Assembly: GCF_014645515.1 (NCBI RefSeq)
Contig: NZ_BMLW01000014.1
Coordinates: 62,001-126,000, forward strand
Source of the DNA: Oceanobacillus neutriphilus
GTDB lineage: Bacteria; Bacillota; Bacilli; Bacillales; Amphibacillaceae
Direction of reading: 5' to 3'
Length of the DNA stretch: 64,000 nucleotides
Part shown: positions 1-13,721 of the stretch, piece after piece
Layout of the letters: each line of letters begins with the position of its first letter
Numbering within the stretch: the first letter of the stretch is position 1
The notes under the pieces: model-generated
What the model saw: only the letters and a program-made list of their open reading frames with translations
Told to the model about the DNA's origin: nothing
The model's database searches: none
Made by a program: the position numbers and the translations under genes

Positions 1-820
<820 letters not shown>

Positions 821-833
821 CTATAAGGAATGC

Positions 834-859
834 GGGCCGAAGATTCTTTGTCTCGGCCC
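834..859. other. Hairpin between atpA and atpG
   Basis: GGGCCGA (834-840) pairs with TCGGCCC (853-859) around a short loop. On the operon strand no U-run follows, so it is probably an mRNA stability or processing hairpin rather than a terminator. On the plus strand it is followed by TTTTT. Its first arm resembles the atpE-atpF hairpin at 3654-3684 (both contain CGAAGATTCT). Confidence 0.5.
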
Positions 860-882
860 TTTTTACTTCTATCTAAGGCATC

Positions 883-2400
<1,518 letters not shown>

Positions 2401-2412
2401 TCACCCCTATCA

Positions 2413-2958
2413 TCATTTATTAGCAGACACAATACTACGGGAGATTCGATCCAGTTTCCCTTTCACCGTACCGTCATAAATCGTATTTCCAACTCTGATT
2501 TTCATCCCGCCAAGAACGGAAGGATCGACGATATTGTTCAGTTGAACTGCGCTTTTACCTAACCGGACAGCAAAAGAACGCTCTAAATGATTCTTTTCAT
2601 CGTCCGATAATTGGCGTGTCGAATATACTGTAGCATCTGCCATTCCTTTTGCATCATTTACTAAAGAAATGAACTCGTCGATAATGGTTGGAATGATCGT
2701 TGTTCGATGGCGATCCACAAGTAATTGAAGTGTATTCAAAATGGTTTGGTCTACCCCTTGGAATGCTTCAACTACAAGCTGTTTCTTTTTTGCATTATCA
2801 ATTTTTGGATGCGTCAGGAATTTAGCTAATTTTTTATCATTCTGAAAAACAGGCTGTACAACTTTAAAGTCTGCGACAAACTGTTCTAATTTTTGCTGTT
2901 CTGCTGCAAGGCTGAAAAGAGCATCTGCGTATCGTTTTGCAACTGCTACATTACTCAT
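2413..2958 (-). CDS. atpH: ATP synthase F1 subunit delta
   Basis: Delta subunit (181 residues), the stator protein that links the top of F1 to the b-subunit stalk. The sequence begins MSNVAVAKRYADALFSLA, the typical N-terminal helical domain. It ends with the conserved DPSVLGGMKIRVGNTIYDGTVKGKL region that binds subunit b. Its ATG overlaps the stop of atpF by 4 nt (ATGA), which suggests translational coupling of the two stator proteins. Length and context agree with Bacillus AtpH. Confidence 0.97.
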   Translation of the reverse strand: MSNVAVAKRYADALFSLAAEQQKLEQFVADFKVVQPVFQNDKKLAKFLTHPKIDNAKKKQLVVEAFQGVDQTILNTLQLLVDRHRTTIIPTIIDEFISLVNDAKGMADATVYSTRQLSDDEKNHLERSFAVRLGKSAVQLNNIVDPSVLGGMKIRVGNTIYDGTVKGKLDRISRSIVSANK

Positions 2959-3482
2959 CGCTCTTCTCCTACCTCTTTAATGTATTCGTTGATCAACTTC
3001 TCTTGATCCTGCTCGCTTAATTCTTTCTCAATTACTTTACTTGCGATCAATACAGATAGAGATGCCACCTTATCCTGTAATGCCTGAATCGCTCTTTCTT
3101 TCTCGTTTTGAATATCTGCCTGAGCAGCTTCTTTAATGCGTTCTGCTTCTTTCTTCGCAGCTGCAATAATCTGTTCCTGTTGACTGGTGCCTGCTGATTT
3201 TGCATCTTCAATCATTTTTTGAGCTTCTGCTCTAACCTGATTTAGCTGATCAGCTGCTTCTTTAGAAGCTTTTTCGGCTTCAGCTCTGCTTCTTTCGGCT
3301 TCTTCAATTTCATCCGCCACATACTTCTCACGTTTTTCCATTATATTCATCAATGGACCCCAAGCGAATTTTTTCAGCAATGCAAGGAGTACTAAGAAGA
3401 AAAACAGCTGAACCAGCATATCTACCCATTGTAAACCACCGACATTGGCGCCAATTGTTAATGAATCAATATATGAATGCAC
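2955..3482 (-). CDS. atpF: ATP synthase Fo subunit b
   Basis: Subunit b, the peripheral stalk that holds F1 static against the rotor. The protein has one N-terminal membrane helix (about residues 19-39, VDMLVQLFFFLVLLALLKKF) followed by a long, charged, Ala/Glu/Lys-rich coiled coil. I place the start at the GTG at 3482 because a perfect AAGGAG sits 8 nt upstream, and the resulting 175 residues match the family length. A longer open frame reaching 3539 has no such site. The gap to atpE is unusually long (230 nt) and contains a hairpin. Confidence 0.95.
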   Translation of the reverse strand: MHSYIDSLTIGANVGGLQWVDMLVQLFFFLVLLALLKKFAWGPLMNIMEKREKYVADEIEEAERSRAEAEKASKEAADQLNQVRAEAQKMIEDAKSAGTSQQEQIIAAAKKEAERIKEAAQADIQNEKERAIQALQDKVASLSVLIASKVIEKELSEQDQEKLINEYIKEVGEER

Positions 3483-3653
3483 GAACCCAACTCCTTTCAC
3501 TAAGACGTTACCCCGAAATAGAGAAGCAGCTGCTACCACCTATACAGCTTTCTCTAATCGATTTATTAAGCACGAAAAATCGTATACATTTAATATTCAT
3601 GTCTTACTCTATAAAGTTATATAAACCACAATTAATTTCTTGCATAAAGGAAA

Positions 3654-3684
3654 GGCGAAGATTCTCTCTGAGACAAACTTCGCC
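3654..3684. other. Hairpin in the atpE-atpF intercistronic gap
   Basis: GGCGAAG (3654-3660) pairs with CTTCGCC (3678-3684). An inner TCTC/GAGA pairing extends the stem. On the operon strand it lies between the atpE stop and atpF and has no U-run after it. A role in differential mRNA stability is inferred: subunit c is needed in about ten copies and subunit b in two. Confidence 0.5.
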
Positions 3685-3712
3685 ATTATACTTTTGAAAA
3701 ATGAAGCACGAA

Positions 3713-3955
<243 letters not shown>

Positions 3956-3968
3956 TTATAATTTTTAT

Positions 3969-5142
<1,174 letters not shown>

Positions 5143-5386
5143 GATTGCTGTTTCACTCCTAATGCTGCCCGTCAACTAGATACACTACTATGTCAGAACG
5201 TAGGTTTGCATCCGTTTTCAATCAAGTTGGGGAATTTCTTGCTAGGCAATACTACTTGTAGTCTTAGATGCGGAGGTGTTACATACTATTTGCATCTATG
5301 TATAGAAAGCAGAGAAATGCTGTCAGCATCCTTCAGAAAGCATCAAAATTTCATATGGGCTCTGCCTTTTTCTCCACACTAAATAA

Positions 5387-5415
5387 GTTTACAATACGCC
5401 TGTAACAGTTGTCAA
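5387..5415 (-). promoter_or_regulatory. Predicted sigma-A promoter of the atp operon
   Basis: On the minus strand a perfect -35 TTGACA (5410-5415) is separated by 17 nt from a weak -10, GTAAAC (5387-5392). It lies about 245 nt upstream of atpI, and no other gene lies between. The leader between it and atpI contains a small hairpin (ATGCTGACAGCAT) but no known riboswitch. Confidence 0.55.
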
Positions 5416-5491
5416 TGTGTATAACGCAATATACGAGGTATTTCTCAAACCGTAATAAATTGCTTCAAATCAAGCTTTATGCTAATTAAAT

Positions 5492-5537
5492 AAGCACTTG
5501 TGAATCCCTTTTCCAGCAAAGAGATTCACAAATGCTT
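5492..5537. terminator. Terminator-like hairpin after the S8 peptidase gene
   Basis: AAGCACTTGTGAATC (5492-5506) pairs with GATTCACAAATGCTT (5523-5537) with one mismatch. On the minus strand it follows the peptidase stop at 5608. The tail is AT-rich rather than a strict U-run. The remaining bases between 5143 and 5607 hold only this hairpin and the atp promoter. Confidence 0.6.
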
Positions 5538-5607
5538 CCAGTTCAATTTGACAGTTTTGTGAACTTAACTTTTTGACTAGAAAAAACTGTCGAATTCCTG
5601 TTCATTT

Positions 5608-7806
5608 TTACTGTATAAAAATCATCGTCTCCACCTGTTCAAATTTTCCATTCTCAAGCTCAGCAGTAATTAATGCAAGATAATATCCGGACGCTCCGGC
5701 TTCTTTTTTGCCGAGGACTCCTTCGTGCATTCCTTCTTCCAGCTCTGCTTCTTCAAGCAGCTTCCGTTCAAATACGAAAGTCTCCGGCTGGTACAGGCTG
5801 ATATCCAGGCTCTTCACTGGTTCCGTTAAGTAATATTGATACTTATAATTTTCATTTTCGAAGGGCTCCAGATAAAATTCAAAGCCTGCTGTCTTAGGCT
5901 GATCTGCCTCCTGATTTACAATAATGTACGGCAGAGCGTAGCTTTTCCCGGCCTCTCTGAGTGTCAGCCATCCTTCATGGACTCCTTCTTCGAGCCGGTC
6001 CCTGTTCATTGACAGCTTCAGCGTTATTTCCTTTTGTTCTCCCGGCTGAATAATGAAGGTCTGTGGAAGCCCCCACACTAAACCATCCTTCCGTTCCGGT
6101 GTTTCAAAATAATATGTTTGTTCTTTCTCCGATTTATTTTCTATTGTTACCGTTTCCGTAAACTCTTCCTGGTAGCTGTTCAGCTTGCCAAATTCCAATT
6201 GGGGGTCATAGATAATTGCAGGAGTGTTTACTGCACCATCCAGCTGCAGGAGCCCCATTCCCTGAATCGTTGCATTTAAGCGGCTCTCGTTTTCTTCAAA
6301 AGGCTCTGCAGTTGTTTTAAGAGCACCGATCAGCTGCTTGTCTGTCCAGTCTGGATGTGCCTCTTTCAAAACAGCAAAGGCTCCTGCCACATGAGGGGAG
6401 GCCATACTGGTTCCATTCATTGCCTGATATCCTCCTGGAACAGTACTCCAAATAGCAGCCCCGGGTGCTGAAATATCCGGCTTAATCGCCCATTGGACAG
6501 CAACCGGCCCTCTGGAACTGAAGGGAGCAATCGTTAATACATTGTCTTTTTGAGCAGCATCGATAAAATAAATACCTTGATTTACTTGCGACTGCAGCCA
6601 TTCCCCCTCTTTCTTTTGAATAGAAGCAACCGGAATATTTACAGGCTGCCGGTTATTCTGAACAGATGCCTGCAGAGGACCGGACTCCGAATTATAGATA
6701 ATTAAAGCTTCTGCTCCCATACTTTCAGCCTGCAGCGCCAATTCAAAGAAAGGTATTTCCTTACGTCTGGTTAAAGCAATTTTTCCACGCATGGATTGTC
6801 CCTGTTTCATATTATCCATATCTATCATCTGGTAAGAACGATTCAGCTCCCACGCAGGAGCGCCTACAGCTTCTACTAAAGGAATCTCTTTCTTTTCAAA
6901 TGTATCCACAAGCACAGGACTTTTCTGCGGTGTCGTGGATGCTCCTACTGATACAGACCGGTCTGCTGTTGCAGGTGATCCGACTGTCCATGCGTCGGGA
7001 CCGCTGTTTCCATTGGCAATCACAACAATAATCCCAAGCTCGCTGGCACGATTAACGGCAATACTTGTTGGGTAATCAGGAACATTTACGTCATTTCCTA
7101 ATGAAAGGTTAATAATATCGACGTCATCTTCTATCGCTTTTTCCATAGCTGCTAATACTTGAACGGTAGAGCCTGTCCCTCCAGGTCCCAATGCACGATA
7201 TGCGTAAATTTCTGCATCAGGAGCTACACCTTTCATATCCCCATCACCGGCAATGATTCCTGCAACGTGCGTTCCATGTGAAGTGGCGGGGCCTTCCTCC
7301 GGTGTTGTTTCCATCGGCTCATCATCAAAATCAACGAGATCATAGCCGCCCTGATAATTTTTCTCTAAATCTGGATGATTATAATCAATCCCTGTATCAA
7401 TAATGCCGACCTTAACTCCCTTACCGGTGTAAGATGTTTTATTCAAATCATAGGCTTTAGACGTGGAAGGATCCAGCTTTTCAACGACATCCGCGTTATC
7501 AGCCTGGGAAGGCAGTGCCTGATAGGTTTGATTCTGATGAAATGCCTTTATCTGTTCTATCGAACCCAGTCCGGCTAATTGTTCTGCTTTCCCTTCCACT
7601 GCCAGACCCTTAAAAACAATATCGTATACCGCTACTACATCAACAAATGGATGATAAGCTTCTATTTCCTCTTTTACTTTATTGGGGTCGCCTTCCACTT
7701 CTATGATGAGTGTTTGCTTAAGCTCTTCAGCATGCGTATTATTATCAATTTGCATCTGCATGAAAATCAGGCAGACAGCAATAAAGCATATCATCTTTTT
7801 CCACAT
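5608..7806 (-). CDS. Secreted Vpr-like subtilisin family serine protease
   Basis: Extracellular S8 peptidase of 732 residues. The order is: signal peptide (about 1-26), inhibitor-I9 propeptide (about 30-95), and a catalytic domain with Asp137 (IIDTGID), His177 (SHGTH) and Ser467 (NGTSMASPH). A PA insert domain (about 300-420) splits the catalytic domain, and a ~190-residue Fn3-like tail ends the protein. The PA insert and layout match B. subtilis Vpr (minor extracellular protease), though the tail is shorter. It sits alone between upp and the atp operon, where B. subtilis has no gene, and is closed by a hairpin at 5492-5537. It probably degrades external protein in stationary phase. Confidence 0.9.
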   Translation of the reverse strand: MWKKMICFIAVCLIFMQMQIDNNTHAEELKQTLIIEVEGDPNKVKEEIEAYHPFVDVVAVYDIVFKGLAVEGKAEQLAGLGSIEQIKAFHQNQTYQALPSQADNADVVEKLDPSTSKAYDLNKTSYTGKGVKVGIIDTGIDYNHPDLEKNYQGGYDLVDFDDEPMETTPEEGPATSHGTHVAGIIAGDGDMKGVAPDAEIYAYRALGPGGTGSTVQVLAAMEKAIEDDVDIINLSLGNDVNVPDYPTSIAVNRASELGIIVVIANGNSGPDAWTVGSPATADRSVSVGASTTPQKSPVLVDTFEKKEIPLVEAVGAPAWELNRSYQMIDMDNMKQGQSMRGKIALTRRKEIPFFELALQAESMGAEALIIYNSESGPLQASVQNNRQPVNIPVASIQKKEGEWLQSQVNQGIYFIDAAQKDNVLTIAPFSSRGPVAVQWAIKPDISAPGAAIWSTVPGGYQAMNGTSMASPHVAGAFAVLKEAHPDWTDKQLIGALKTTAEPFEENESRLNATIQGMGLLQLDGAVNTPAIIYDPQLEFGKLNSYQEEFTETVTIENKSEKEQTYYFETPERKDGLVWGLPQTFIIQPGEQKEITLKLSMNRDRLEEGVHEGWLTLREAGKSYALPYIIVNQEADQPKTAGFEFYLEPFENENYKYQYYLTEPVKSLDISLYQPETFVFERKLLEEAELEEGMHEGVLGKKEAGASGYYLALITAELENGKFEQVETMIFIQ

Positions 7807-7953
7807 AACATCTCCACCTCTGTAGAGTAGTTTTCGTGGATAGATATTATTTTATGCAAATTTTTAACCTTTTAAAGTTATACGCAACATGTTTAGAGGA
7901 TGTTTTCTGATGTTTATCCACAGGAATTGGAGCTGTGATTTTCTTGTGGGTAC

Positions 7954-7988
7954 AAAAACAGACTGAATGTTATATCCAGTCTGTTTTT
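7954..7988 (-). terminator. upp terminator
   Basis: AAAAACAGACTG (7954-7965) pairs perfectly with CAGTCTGTTTTT (7977-7988). On the minus strand it lies 8 nt beyond the upp stop and ends in a U-run, a canonical intrinsic terminator. Confidence 0.9.
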
Positions 7989-7995
7989 CGTTCTG

Positions 7996-8637
<642 letters not shown>

Positions 8638-8889
8638 CTAAAATTATATATCGTTCAAATTGTACTGAAAATCATGTGTGCTTTCAAGTTAATATTCTTA
8701 TCGTATTATTAATAGTTTATTTTAAAAATTTTAATTTCCTTTTTATTATCGCTTTGATTTATGGAGAAATCAAGTTGGTATTAGTACAAAATAAAATAGA
8801 TATGCTTTGAATTAAAATACTTTTCTGACCGGCGCTCCGGAAATACACTACGCTGGTTGTAACGTCTAACTAAAGATTGTTATCTTTCA

Positions 8890-9742
8890 CTCAACTTTCG
8901 CTCCGGCCAACCACTACGCTTTCCATGGGGACGGCTTCAGCTAACTTGAAAAGAAACCCGCTTTTCAAGTGGATCTTCAGCTCGCCCTGTTCCCATAGGA
9001 GTCTACGTGGTTGGCCTGCGCTCTAATAGGATTCTATAGCACTTGGAAGAAATAATAGTTAGATGAAAATCATCGTTTTTAGCCTAAATAAGCAATCATG
9101 CTGGCGTTTCAAACGGTTTCTAGCAGTTCAAATCATGACAGCATGAATAATCCATATCGAGAATAGCTTTCATGCACCAAAAATAAGGATTGCCGAGCAT
9201 GTTTACCTTTACCATGCAACACGAAAATTCGTTCTGTCAGATCTGCCTTTTATTTGTTCAATTATTTCAGTATAGAATACCCTGCTAGCGGAGGCGGACC
9301 GTTTTGACTCCTGAAAGAAAAGCGGAAAGCGTCGTTTAAAAACATAACAACTGGACCGAAGCAACTGAGATAAAGGAATCACCGTGAGTTTACGAACGGA
9401 TGATGACTTTCACCCGCGGGGCATAAGCGCGACTTTAGCTCTGTCTGCGCCTGACGGCTTGCCAGTCGCTAAGTCTTCTTTATCGTAGGGCGCTGTCGGG
9501 AAGTTGTCTAGTTTTTGACGCTTGTAGCTGGACAGGGATTAGCACCATCTGAAGATCCACTTTTGCCAAGTGATCTTCTTGGCAAAAGTTAGCTGAAGAG
9601 CGTGCCCCTAGGAAAGCAAAACAGTCCTCCGTAGCGGTCGCTTTACACTTTACCTTCTATCTTTGTCAACATATATATGGAAGAAATGATCAACCCTTGT
9701 TCCTATGGATAGGAAGTTACTTTTTAATGTGCGAAAGTTGAT
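8890..9742 (-). mobile_element. MITE-like element copy 1 (inverted, with nested insertion)
   Basis: Reverse-oriented copy of a family also found at 14420-15034, 23364-24148 and 54006-54777. The ends are CTCAACTTTCG (8890-8900) and GTGCGAAAGTTGAT (9729-9742). Flanking 7-mers TCTTTCA (8883-8889) and TCTTTTA (9743-9749) match at 6 of 7, consistent with a target duplication. Sequence between the first end and its hairpin is deleted compared with the other copies. A ~220-bp foreign segment (9315-9534) splits the other hairpin. No convincing gene is inside. The rest of the 8626-9917 gap contains only AT-rich sequence, a degenerate partial repeat at 8826-8889 and the glyA hairpin. Confidence 0.85.
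9315..9534. mobile_element. Small element nested inside MITE copy 1
   Basis: Compared with the uninterrupted copies, about 220 bp is inserted between CTCCTGA and GGGATTA of the hairpin arm. Its ends carry an imperfect inverted repeat, AAGCGTC...AAAAAC against GTTTTTGACGCTT. It encodes nothing recognisable. It is more GC-rich than its surroundings and is probably a different repeat family that landed in the older element. Confidence 0.6.
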
Positions 9743-9827
9743 TCTTTTATTATAAAAACCAAGCAAATAATTTAAAAAAGCAAAACTTATGTACCTATTA
9801 TAACCAGTAAAAATTGCATATAGAAAT

Positions 9828-9870
9828 AAATAATCCACAGAGTAATTGTTGAGTACTCTGTGGATTATTT
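9828..9870. terminator. Hairpin downstream of glyA
   Basis: A 17-bp perfect stem, AAATAATCCACAGAGTA (9828-9844) with TACTCTGTGGATTATTT (9854-9870), lies 48 nt beyond the glyA stop. The plus-strand side has the better U-run (GCTTTTTTATTTT), but it probably ends glyA transcription as well. Confidence 0.65.
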
Positions 9871-9917
9871 GCTTTTTTATTTTAAAATAGTAATCTATTA
9901 TCCACATTGGGGATAAT

Positions 9918-11156
9918 TTATTTGTACAGTGGGAATTTTTCTGTTAGTGCTTGTACGCGTTCTTTGGCTTCTTTTAGTTTTGCTTCGTCTTCGTAATTTT
10001 TTAATGTAAGTGAGATGATTTCTGCTATTTCTTTCATTTCTTCGATGCCGAATCCGCGGGTTGTTACTGCTGCGGTTCCGATGCGGACGCCGCTGGTTAC
10101 GAATGGGCTTTCGGTGTCGAATGGAATTGTATTTTTGTTTGTTGTTACGCCAATATCATCTAAAGCTTTTTCAGCTACTTTTCCAGTAAGGTTCAATGGT
10201 GTAACGTCTAATAATAATAAATGATTGTCTGTTCCGCCTGATACGATACGGATGCCTTCTTTTTGCAGTGCATCGCCAAGCGTTTTAGCATTGTCGATAA
10301 TGTTACCGGAGTATGCTTTGAAATCATCGGATAAGACTTCTTTAAAGGAAACTGCCTTTGCTGCGATGATGTGCATTAAAGGTCCTCCCTGAATTCCCGG
10401 GAAGATAGCTTTATCAATTTTTTTAGCATATTCTTCTTTACAAAGAATCATGCCTCCGCGTGGTCCGCGCAGTGTTTTATGCGTTGTTGTGGTAACAAAA
10501 TCAGCATATGGAACCGGATTTTCATGGTGGCCTGTAGCAACTAATCCGGCGATATGTGCCATATCAACCATCAGATAAGCACCGACAGCATCGGCAATCT
10601 CTCTGAACTTTTTAAAATCGATGCTTCGAGAATACGCACTTGCACCGGCAACAATCAATTTCGGTTTTACTTCTTTTGCTTTTTCCAGAACAGCGTCATA
10701 ATCCAGCTGCTCTGTTTCTTTATCCACACCATAGTCAACAAAATTGTATAAACCGCCACTGAAGTTAACCGGGCTTCCATGTGTTAAATGTCCGCCGTGG
10801 TTTAAATTCATTCCTAATACCGTATCTCCCGGCTCAAGAAAAGCGAAATAAATTGCCATATTCGCCTGGGAACCAGAGTGAGGCTGTACATTCGCATGAT
10901 CTGCACCGAATATTTGCTTGGCACGTTCTCTTGCAAGATCCTCTACAACATCAACATACTCACAGCCGCCGTAATAGCGTTTATGTGGATAACCTTCTGC
11001 ATATTTATTCGTAAGTATGGAACCCATTGCATCCATAACTGCTTTGGATACAAAGTTTTCGGAAGCAATCAGCTCAATTTTATCCTGCTGACGCTCTTTC
11101 TCCTGTAACATTGCCTGAAAAACTTCATTATCTGCTTGTTTTACATATTCCATCAT
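9918..11156 (-). CDS. glyA: Serine hydroxymethyltransferase
   Basis: PLP enzyme of 412 residues that interconverts serine and glycine with tetrahydrofolate and feeds one-carbon units to purine and thymidylate synthesis. The Schiff-base lysine is in [14 protein letters not shown]. The substrate region [14 protein letters not shown] and the C-terminal [12 protein letters not shown] helix are intact. Position between upp and ywlG is conserved in bacilli. A 182-bp hairpin element occupies its upstream region. Confidence 0.98.
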   Translation of the reverse strand: MMEYVKQADNEVFQAMLQEKERQQDKIELIASENFVSKAVMDAMGSILTNKYAEGYPHKRYYGGCEYVDVVEDLARERAKQIFGADHANVQPHSGSQANMAIYFAFLEPGDTVLGMNLNHGGHLTHGSPVNFSGGLYNFVDYGVDKETEQLDYDAVLEKAKEVKPKLIVAGASAYSRSIDFKKFREIADAVGAYLMVDMAHIAGLVATGHHENPVPYADFVTTTTHKTLRGPRGGMILCKEEYAKKIDKAIFPGIQGGPLMHIIAAKAVSFKEVLSDDFKAYSGNIIDNAKTLGDALQKEGIRIVSGGTDNHLLLLDVTPLNLTGKVAEKALDDIGVTTNKNTIPFDTESPFVTSGVRIGTAAVTTRGFGIEEMKEIAEIISLTLKNYEDEAKLKEAKERVQALTEKFPLYK

Positions 11157-11252
11157 TCGTGTACAGCCTCCTATGTAAGGTAAAGTATGAAAATTATTAT
11201 TTATTGTCCAAACTGAGAGAGAAGGAATAAAGAATCCAATCTATTATAATAC

Positions 11253-11434
11253 ATGTTCAAAAAGTACGATAAATAGGACCAAGAAGTTCAAGGCGACAAG
11301 CTATTTCCAAACGGAGCGTATGCTTTTAAATACGTGAGTAACGCTCTTGGTGGGACGAGTAATCGCAGTCCCATTGGAAATAGTTTGTCAACGAAGAAAT
11401 TCGCCGCGTCATTTTTATTGGGCTTTTTGAACAT
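11253..11434. repeat. 182-bp palindromic intergenic element
   Basis: The ends ATGTTCAAAAAG (11253-11264) and CTTTTTGAACAT (11423-11434) are perfect inverted repeats, and imperfect pairing continues inward past GACAAGCTATTTCC / GGAAATAGTTTGTC. The centre contains the word TGGGACGAGTAATCGCAGTC, which recurs inverted inside MITE copy 2. No flanking duplication is clear and no gene is inside. It fills most of the 11157-11440 gap between ywlG and glyA. Confidence 0.75.
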
Positions 11435-11440
11435 CCTTTA

Positions 11441-11995
11441 TTATCTAGATGGATTCTCTCCGTAAAATGCCCGATGCCCGCCAATCAATTTCGGACGGGT
11501 CCGTGCAGTGCGGACTCTGGCATGGCCAATTGTTCGCTGCTTTAGCTTAAGCGGAACAGCTACTGGTTTTAAGTGCATACCAATCATTGTTTCTCCAATG
11601 TCTATCCCGGCATGCGCGCTTATATTTTCAACAACAGCCGGGCTTTCCATTTGCTGATAAGCATAGCTTGCCATCGATCCGCCGGCTTTTGGAACAGGCA
11701 CGACAGCCACTTCTTCCAGCCCATACTGTATAGCTGTCTGTCTCTCTACGACAAGAGACCGGTTTAAGTGTTCGCAGCATTGAAAAGCTAGATGGACCCC
11801 TGTTTGTTTTTGCAGCTTTGACATCTGCTCATAAATCGTTTTCGCGATTTCTGTACTTCCGCTCGTCCCGATAGGCTGACCAGCTACTTCACTTGTCGAG
11901 CAGCCGATGACAACTATCTCATCTTTCCGCAGATAGTCCAGCGCCAGCCACTCGTCAATAACCTGCTTCAAGTCTTTAATTATCATAAATGACAC
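11441..11995 (-). CDS. ywlG: YwlG family protein (UPF0340/TIGR01440), function unknown
   Basis: 184-residue cytoplasmic protein of the conserved Firmicute YwlG family. Family-typical stretches are visible: GCSTSEVAGQPIGTSGS near residues 32-48, FQCCEHLNRSLVVER, and the C-terminal RPKLIGGHRAFY. The conserved cysteines and histidine suggest a binding or catalytic pocket, but no reaction is established. In B. subtilis it lies next to glyA, as here. rpiB (ywlF), which normally follows, is absent and replaced by a chemoreceptor gene. Confidence 0.85.
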   Translation of the reverse strand: MSFMIIKDLKQVIDEWLALDYLRKDEIVVIGCSTSEVAGQPIGTSGSTEIAKTIYEQMSKLQKQTGVHLAFQCCEHLNRSLVVERQTAIQYGLEEVAVVPVPKAGGSMASYAYQQMESPAVVENISAHAGIDIGETMIGMHLKPVAVPLKLKQRTIGHARVRTARTRPKLIGGHRAFYGENPSR

Positions 11996-12080
11996 ACACC
12001 TTTACAGTCATTCGTTCCATTTCCCCGTTTGACACAGTAAATAATAGAATCATTTATAGCATACCATGATTTTTTAAAAA

Positions 12081-13562
12081 TTACGATACATCTTGATGAC
12101 TGGTTTCTTCTAAAGTTTCCTTGTTGGCATTTAAGGGCTCCAGAGGTGTAATACTGGCAGATTCAGTCATCTGCTTCACCTTGAATTGTTTAATCTGCTC
12201 TCTCAAACCTCCTGCATGCTCCTCCATCTCACGTGCCAATCGATCTACTTGCTCCATCGTTACAACCTGTTCCTGAATCGCAGCATTAACTTCTTGTGTT
12301 CCAGCAGATGTTTCTTCGGCAATTGCTGCTACTTCCTGAGACTGATTGGCTGTATTTTGAATCGATTGCAGCTGCTGCTCCACTAATTTATAAATCGTAT
12401 CAATCTGCGTAGCTGTTTCCGTTACGGTGCTGCCCATTTTAGCAATGGTACGATTTGTATTTTCTCCACGGTCCACTTCTTCACGCGCAGACTTCACATT
12501 CGTATTTATTTTTGTTGCTACCTGTTTGACATCACCCTGGATAGAAAGCAATAACGTTGAGATATCATTAACCGCTTTCCCGCTTTGATCAGCCAGTTTT
12601 CGTACTTCTTCTGCAACAACAGCAAAGCCTTTCCCGTGCTCGCCTGCCCTGGCAGCTTCAATAGAAGCATTTAAGGCTAATAAGTTAGTTTGTTCTGCAA
12701 TTTCGCCGACTAAAGTAATAATTCCTTCAATCTCCATCGTGCTCTTGCTTAAGTGATTCACGTCTTCTAATGAACCTTCCTGCTCAACCGCAATACGCTG
12801 AATGCCATCAACAAGCTGTTTCACAACATTTTGACCTTCTTCCAGCATATTAATCATAGAGTTAGATTGCTCTTTGGATACCTCTGCTTTATTCTGTACC
12901 TCTTTGGCTAATCCCGTTGCTATTTCAATAGAACCCACTGTTTCCTGTGTCGCACGTGAAGAGTTCTCTGCCCCGTCTGAAATTTCGGTGATAGATTCGC
13001 CAATTGCTGCAGAGTGCTGTGTTGCCCTGTTTGAAGCCTCTTTCAACTGAGTTACTGTTTCATTCGTTTCCTCAAAATGCTGGTCAATATTTGTCACCAT
13101 TTTGTTTAAGCTTTGCAGCATACTGTTTACAGCAACAGACAAGGATTTAATCTCATCATCAGATTTTGGTATTTCTACCTGCAGCTCCAGATTTCCTTTT
13201 GCTGCCTCTCCTGTAATCTGCTCTAATTTCTGCAAAGGCTTCGTAATCCATCTCGCTGCAAAAAATGCAAGGATTCCAGACCAGACTACACCTAACAGCA
13301 ATGTTACAATAACAAAGGTCTGCTGTGATACATTAATCCATGACTGTATATAGTCAAATAAAAAATAAATAAAAATCGCACTTGTTGTATACGTGATAAG
13401 TGCTAAAAAAGTTGTAAACACTACCAGCTTTAACCTTAAACTAAACCGATATTTATTCCCCATTAAACCTTCCACTCCCCCATGTAAACTTTCTTTCGCT
13501 CGCTGCCGGTATTTATCATAAATAGTTGTCTGTAAAACTCCATGGAATGAAGTTTTTTTCAT
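12081..13562 (-). CDS. Methyl-accepting chemotaxis protein with minimal sensor
   Basis: Membrane chemoreceptor. Two membrane helices (about 45-69 and 81-103) enclose a loop of only about 11 residues, then come a HAMP domain (about 104-156) and a long cytoplasmic coiled coil. The CheA/CheW-binding tip is [21 protein letters not shown]. With no periplasmic sensor domain it may sense membrane state or an internal signal. The first 33 residues before [12 protein letters not shown] look non-homologous, and an ATG at 13463 preceded by GGAAGG may be the true start. It occupies the position where B. subtilis has rpiB. Confidence 0.9.
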   Translation of the reverse strand: MKKTSFHGVLQTTIYDKYRQRAKESLHGGVEGLMGNKYRFSLRLKLVVFTTFLALITYTTSAIFIYFLFDYIQSWINVSQQTFVIVTLLLGVVWSGILAFFAARWITKPLQKLEQITGEAAKGNLELQVEIPKSDDEIKSLSVAVNSMLQSLNKMVTNIDQHFEETNETVTQLKEASNRATQHSAAIGESITEISDGAENSSRATQETVGSIEIATGLAKEVQNKAEVSKEQSNSMINMLEEGQNVVKQLVDGIQRIAVEQEGSLEDVNHLSKSTMEIEGIITLVGEIAEQTNLLALNASIEAARAGEHGKGFAVVAEEVRKLADQSGKAVNDISTLLLSIQGDVKQVATKINTNVKSAREEVDRGENTNRTIAKMGSTVTETATQIDTIYKLVEQQLQSIQNTANQSQEVAAIAEETSAGTQEVNAAIQEQVVTMEQVDRLAREMEEHAGGLREQIKQFKVKQMTESASITPLEPLNANKETLEETSHQDVS

Positions 13563-13721
13563 AAGCTTCCAGCTCTAAACAGAAAGGGAATGTGGACAAA
13601 AAGCGATCAGCGCATTCAAAAACCCGGCATAAGTTTTTTCAGCAAATATACTGATGTCTTTTCTCTCTTTGGTTTACGAAGATTTCACGAAATTCCACGC
13701 TTTAAAACCATCCAAAGTCAT

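Noticed and set aside
9650-9907. 85-codon minus-strand frame beside glyA
   Set aside because: It lies across the end of MITE copy 1 and the glyA hairpin and has no domain or ribosome binding site.
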